Shown in pieces: positions 58,601 through 64,000 of a stretch of DNA of 64,000 nt. The position numbers and the translations under genes are program-made. The stretch's first letter is position 1; every line of letters begins with the position of its first letter. The notes under the pieces were generated by a model. That model was not told the origin of the DNA. It made no database searches and saw nothing but the letters and a program-made list of their open reading frames with translations. Source of the stretch: Eumeta japonica (Eukaryota; Arthropoda; Insecta; Lepidoptera; Psychidae); NCBI GenBank assembly GCA_005406025.1, contig BGZK01000489.1:62001-126000 (forward strand), written 5' to 3'.

Positions 58601-60623
58601 GGTATTTGGATTTTTGTAATCTTGATTTAAAATCTGAAAATAGTCCTATTATTAATCTTATACCCGCATTCACTATAATATTTATTATATTAAATTTCAT
58701 CAATAGCGATAATGTGATTGCCAAATTGTAAAATGATTAACAGACAGAGTAGGGTAGATAATAAGTTGATATTTTACGTGATGGCGCGTTCTATAAATAT
58801 ATATGAAATTTTATTAAAATTGTTTGGACCATGGAACACTTATTACCAGTCAAATCGATAAACAAATAGACAGTAGAGCAATAACTTATGCTTTTTGTGA
58901 ATGTTATATTTAACAGTTTACAGAAATTTCATGAAAATTGGTTGTCATTGTCAACTTATAAGGAAAGACTGAAAGATAGACATACTACAGTTTATATTTA
59001 ACCGACGGTGCGTTCTGTAGTACGACACAAACACAAAGTTGGAACAAATTTCATTAAAATCAATATATTATTTTATCCACAACGTCGTGTATGACAATGC
59101 TATAATGTGTGTGACTACGACATATGTATAAATGCTATAACCGTGCGTGTTGTCTGGGACTTTTATTATGTCATTAAATATTGTAATCAAAAAACTAAAT
59201 TTTACGAAAATAAATAAATAAAAATAGATCTCAAAAAGGCCTTAAACTAAAAAGTTAATAATGATAGTTGTTTAAACCTACAAAAGAAATTTTAACAGGG
59301 AAAATTATTATTAATTAAAAATTCACAATAAGTACTCAGTTATTTTTTTTAGAGCCGGTGCCAGCTAAAGCAAGTTTGCTTGTGCGCTTTCCCGTCTCAT
59401 GCGCTGAGGTTTTTCGTATGATTTTAGAGTACAAGGGTTTACGTTTAAAATTTAAGTGAGTAGATATCATTTGGGGTAGTTAGGGATTTTGTCTAAGATG
59501 TGCAGCCGTCCAGCTGAAATAACCACACTCATTTGATGAGAAATCATAAATGACGCCTAGTGACAGTTAATAATGCAATTTATTCACTCTCCTTTTTATC
59601 ATATGACATCTTTGTTTACTTCTTAGGAAAGTTGAAAATCCAGTAGGGCCGTTAAATTAATACTAGCTTTCGAGTTAGCTTATAACCGTCTGCACAATCT
59701 TATCTTATCTATACCAAAATTCATCAAAATAGGTTTAGGCGTGAAAGTTTAACAAACGAAGACACTTTCGCATTTTAATATTAATCGGATTATAAAGACA
59801 AAAAAAAAATCGGGTAAGTGTGTCTATTACTTTTAAACGATTTTTTAAACTTTGGCAAGAAGATGTAATAGTATCCTCGGGAAATTACTTATTATCGAGG
59901 GAAAAATTACATATTTGTATTTCTTTATTATTATGTATTAATAAGCCTAAAAAAGCTTTAGTTTCCTACGTTTTTTGCTGAATCGGTTTAACACGATGTT
60001 CGTATAGGGCACGAAAGGCGCAATAAAGCGAACGCAGCGCATGTCGTGGTAGAAAACTGTACCAATCTGGGAATTACCATCAAACTTATTATTGTGCGTT
60101 TCGAACGATTTGTATTTTGAACTACGAGTAGGTTATTGTAATTGTTGGTGTGATAGGAACTGTAAACATAACGGTTCAAATGGTTGATGCATATTATTAC
60201 ATGTCGTGAGAAAATTAATAATTGATGTTTTCATTAAATAGAATAGATATCATAAATCCTTAACGCAGCGTCATCTAATTCGCATATTAAGTAAATGCAA
60301 GCCTTGCTTTTTCATAGAAAACAAACTATTTTATATACTTAATACCAAATAATTGTGAACAGCAGCCGGCGTTGCTAGCCATTAATAGCATACCTACTTG
60401 TAAACCGCGAGGAACGAGAGGTGATTTTGATAATAATGACGGATAAATTAGTTATACGGGAGTTGGTATTTAATCTTAAATTAAAATCGATTAAACAGTA
60501 AACAATTCTTCAATACTCTCGATTTTTCTAGAGTGGACAAAGGAGTTTCTAGGGTGGACACCGCCTCCCCTTGCTCCCCCCCCTAGCCAAGCCTATGGTA
60601 GATATAGTGAATATATAATGTAA
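58601..60623. other. AT-rich stretch next to the large Helitron, no gene seen
   Basis: At 60,364-60,382 'cagccggcgttgctagc' resembles the Helitron 3' terminal phrase at 60,624 with five bases missing, and may be an older terminus. At about 60,560-60,600 'caccgcctccccttgctccc' looks like the end of another repeat. No genes. Confidence 0.3.
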
Positions 60624-63600
60624 CTAGCAGCGAAACCCGGCGTTGCTCAGGTTCAAATACATCGCATGTTTAATGGTACAAAAATATTTAAGGATCTATT
60701 TGTTAATGTAAATATCATAGATTTCTATCTTAGATATTGGGAGACTTATTTGACCATTAAGCATACGGTGTATATAGAGTATATCAAATTAATTAACTAA
60801 TAAACGAATTGAAATAATTATAAATTAAAATAAGAAACATTTTAGGAGATGGAAAATTTATATTTTATTTACACAATTATTTACGTATTATATTATACAT
60901 ATTACAAATGCATATATTATATAATACATTTACACTTTTTATTTTAGTTACATTATTTTTAATTTCTTTTTACATTACCTGCTTATAGACTATAGTTTTA
61001 TTGGGTGTTAGTCAGTTAAACTATAATTTTTTGTCTGGACTATAATTGAACAAATTTCGAGGTGATCCTACTCGTGAGCACACGACGTATAATAATTGGC
61101 CGTGTGCAAAGTATAGTTACTTTAAGTCAACGCCACAGTATTGGAATGTTTGACTTGTGCTTTGTTGATAGTCATGCCGTAAGCCAACTTCACCGGGAAT
61201 AGTAAGCGTTTAAAGTAAAGGGCAATCCACTTAATATTAAAGGTATCCGTGGTACAAATACTATCTGTCCTTTATCTTTACCAGTCATTATACTGGCTTC
61301 GATGATTTGATTTAGAGCTGTTTGATGCAGTCTCGTACCATTACACAGTTTCGGCGAGTTCAAATTTCGTAATAAAATAATTGGTGAACCAACTTTTAAC
61401 ATAAGAGAGTGTAATGGCATTCTTGGAACATTTAATGAATTTAAAAATTCAATAGGGAAATTGATGCTTTCTTGTTCATCAGTCATTTTATCTATTGACA
61501 TTTAGATTTTCTCTTCTCCCGGAATCATTTCCTGGATGATATTGTTGATGCCTTTGACAATGTCGTTCTTCGTGGCTAGAATAATTTGTTCGCGTAACCA
61601 TTCTGAATTGGTATAATTTTCAGCAATACTTGGATATACTTCATTTATAAGTTATTCTGGAGATTCAACGACATTATACAATTCATTAGTTAATATGAAT
61701 TGGTCAGTATTTTCGTCTATTGAATAGATTCCCTCTCCCATTTGCAAAAGATTTTCAGAACAATCTTGTGCCTTTTCATCTCCTGAAATTTGCGCCCTCA
61801 TATTTTACGTTCCTATTATTTTTACCTCTTCCCAGGGGACCGACTTCTTTAAGCAAGCGTTAATTTCATCCACCGGCGTTGATTTCGGAATGAATAGCGT
61901 TTGACGAAAATTGCCTGATAGCGTTAACAATACACCTCCCATTACATTCGTGTTGTCGCGTAGATCTTGAAGTGGTCTATTGAGTGCTTCTAGTAATTTT
62001 CTATGAGCTGTTGTGCTTTCATCCCACGTAATGCCTTTGCACTGTTTCAATATTTGTCCGTATGTTGATGATTTTGTGATGTCACTTACCGAGAATTCAT
62101 AGTCAGCTATATTTAATGGTAATTTTACACCAGAATGCGCCGTTCGTCCACCATCCATGTGTTGCCGCTAACCCAGATGATGCCAGGGCGAGAACAATTT
62201 CTTTATTTACACGGATTTCAGCTAGAATTACATTTATCAAAAATGTTTTCCCGGTGCCGCTAGGTGCGTCTAAAAATATTATAGCACCTTGCTGTTTTTT
62301 ATAATAATCCATTATAATAGCATATGCTTGTTTTTGACTCTCAATTAATAATTTGTTGTGTTGGATGTAAAGCCTCATTCCGTCAATATTATAATTTGTT
62401 TCTCTTCAAAATTCACTGTTCATAGCATCCAAATGATTTCGTTTAGGAGTTTGAACACCTAGTTGTATTGACGTTTGGTTAGATATCGCTAAACATTTAT
62501 CTACTATCAATATAATATCAAAGCTTTGTTAAAAATTTCTTTGTTAAAGTTAATTTTTAAGTCCGAGTTTTGTTATCGTAGTTCAGCCAAAATGTTAAGT
62601 TCATATATTCTCGTTATTTTAGCCATAGTCGATATGGATTAAAAGGAATGTGTCGTTTATGTAATTGCGAATAGCACACGAATTTGATTTACTGTTGTCA
62701 TTTGGGATGCTTTATTCGTTGCTAACTCCCAATTATTATCGTTTGTAGTAGACACAATCTTTGACATGCTTCGCGATATGTCTCACAAGTGTAACTATTG
62801 ATAGTTTTTAGATTTTGAAAACACGTTGGGCCACGAATAGTGTGAAGTAATAAACGTACATAGAAACATTTAGTGTTTTTGGAAGCATTGTGTAGACTCG
62901 TCCTATTCTGGTACTTTTGAACACTCCATTATGTCCTTCTACTGGCATTCCACGTTTGTTTTCGAGGATTAAATTGTTTACTTGTTGTACCTCATGTATA
63001 ATAACTTGGTACTTCTGAATAAAGTCTTAGCAAATGGATCTTACTTGCATAGTTCAAAAAAGCCTGTTAAAGTTGTTGGTGTTGATAGTTCCGTCGTAAA
63101 TTTTGTATCGTTTCTGTAGTGAAAAATACACGTTGTCCATTTTTAAGTGACGGATAAATAGAAAAACGGCGGATCTCGATCGTGTATTGAAAAACTTAAA
63201 ATTCGCCAAATCGCTTCGTTGGTATTAATATACCGACCCATTTGATACTGTAATATCTTATTATACTGGTTTTCTTTGGTTACCGTAAAAACAGCCATAT
63301 CACTGTCTGTATTATTCTATTTGCATACACACTTTATTGATTTTACAGAACTGCAATATTCAACATTCATATGGGCATTGAACATTTTATTTAAAATGGA
63401 TTATATGGAACCACCCATTGATTGTTAACTTCAAGTTCTTCATTGCCTCGTATTTTAGTTTTAGCCGTAAATTTGCCTTATTCTGGTGATCGACGTCTGT
63501 ATTTCAAATATACGTCTTCGCTTGAGACTGTTACGTTCAAAAATGGCTTCGGATAACGTTTCTTACATTTTTCATCTTTGATGCACGGAGAACTTCTATT

Positions 63601-64000
63601 TTGTTCATCACATGAGCCCTGAACCATGTTTTTTACGATTATACTATAAAGGTCGGGATCTGCTTCCAAGTTTGGAAACTCAGCTTTCATGGTCATCTGT
63701 TTGATTCGGTTAAATTTTATTTTGAAACCAAATTAAGTTGTGAGAATGTGGCAGTCCTCGTTTCTGCCATTCAATTGAATACATCCAGCAAGTAACAGTA
63801 CCAAATATTTTATTTTTCACGATGGCGTCAATAAATTTGATCTGATTTTGACGAAAAACTCGGGAAACAATATCATGTCGATCGCAGGCTATCTGTCCAT
63901 ATCGTAATTCTTTTTTGATTTTCATTCATGAAGAATTACATGCAAATGTTATAAATAAATCTGATCGGCCGTGTTTTCTGACATAGGTCATCTCATCTTG
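60624..64000 (-). mobile_element. Autonomous-type Helitron relic, 3' portion (continues beyond the right edge)
   Basis: The 3' terminus on the minus strand is 'gagcaacgccgggtttcgct' followed by 'gctag', with CTAG at 60624-60627 and T next, as for insertion between A and T. The terminal sequence can fold (60626-60632 with 60641-60647, six of seven pairs). About 400 non-coding bases separate it from the helicase end. The Rep/helicase body is described in the next entry. The 5' end is outside the window. Confidence 0.85.
61020..64000 (-). pseudogene. Helitron Rep/Pif1-like helicase polyprotein, decayed
   Basis: Reading leftwards: QDEMTYVRKHGRSDLFITFA (Rep motif 1), a TGA in place of Trp, then RHDIVSRVFRQ and WQKRGLPHSHNLIWF, with the HUH histidines at 63740-63748. 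Next come KCKKRYPKPF, YRRRS and WVVPYNP, then the tyrosine box at 63317-63331. There the usual KSIKYICKYVNK reads KSIKCVCK-stop-NNT, so both catalytic Tyr are gone. MGRYINTNEAIWRILSF (63,240) and ACETYREA-type remnants follow. Then the Pif1 helicase: Walker A APSGTGKT (62244-62258 for GTGKT), Walker B WDES (62015-62026), GNFRQTL, NMRAQISGD, FLNSLNVPRMPLH, KVGSPIILLRNL, LCNGTRL, LAYGMTINKAQ and HGQLLYVVCSRVG near 61,080. Stops (for example 61805-61807, 61502-61504) and frameshifts (near 62,150 and 63,705) break it. Confidence 0.9.

Noticed and set aside
62116..62304. 62-codon plus-strand frame at the right end
   Set aside because: Antisense of the Helitron helicase Walker A region.
1..64000. 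CRISPR array, bacterial operon, phage or toxin-antitoxin system
   Set aside because: Composition, introns and eukaryotic transposons show animal nuclear DNA; no spaced direct repeats or bacterial-type gene clusters are present.

Overview
The window is AT-rich, intron-bearing animal DNA. It reads as an insect nuclear genome, most likely Lepidoptera. The grounds are LINE 3' ends, Helitron termini, RTE-, jockey-like and mariner relics and tRNA-derived SINEs of types I know from moths and butterflies. No bacterial or organellar genes are visible. Everything here was read by eye, so family names rest on remembered motifs and not on searches.

Only two ordinary protein genes can be supported, both at the left end and both nuclear genes for mitochondrial proteins. 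A partial gatC (subunit C of the mitochondrial Glu-tRNA(Gln) amidotransferase) runs off the left edge on the minus strand (1-277). A small COX14-like cytochrome c oxidase assembly protein is on the plus strand (3562-3765), with a splice acceptor just upstream and an AATAAA overlapping its stop codon. A weaker candidate is a pair of short spliced exons at 39,946-40,217. The rest is intergenic or intronic.

Repeats dominate. From left to right: an RT fragment (1.2 kb), a pogo-like relic (5.0-5.6 kb), a mariner relic (6.1-7.2 kb), a LINE 3' end (9 kb), SINE copies (10, 12.4 and 32.9 kb), a 254-bp MITE with 33-bp terminal inverted repeats (11.6 kb), decayed coding remnants (16-17.3 kb), microsatellites (14.8, 20.8 and 57.5 kb), non-autonomous Helitron pieces (9.6, 25.6, 27.3, 31.7, 40.5-42.1, 55.4 and 58.6 kb), two more mariner relics (26.7 and 28.6 kb), an RTE reverse transcriptase relic (37.3-38.15 kb), a second LINE 3' end (48.4 kb), a Tc1-like relic (49.2-49.9 kb) and a jockey-like LINE end with an internal tandem duplication (50.1-50.6 kb). 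The last 3.4 kb is the 3' part of a large Rep/helicase Helitron on the minus strand. Its coding body is dead, with both catalytic tyrosines lost, but its 3' terminus is still recognisable.

Two things are not explained by transposons. The first is a set of GC- and CpG-rich islands (22.4, 25.1, 42.3-43.2 and 46.2-46.6 kb) with clustered homeodomain-, GATA-, CRE- and STAT-like sites, which look like cis-regulatory elements of a gene outside the window. The second is a series of strong hairpins and palindromes (17.7, 21.6, 44.3, 46.9, 53.3 and 56.4 kb), some of which are probably MITEs. I see no convincing new multi-gene system.
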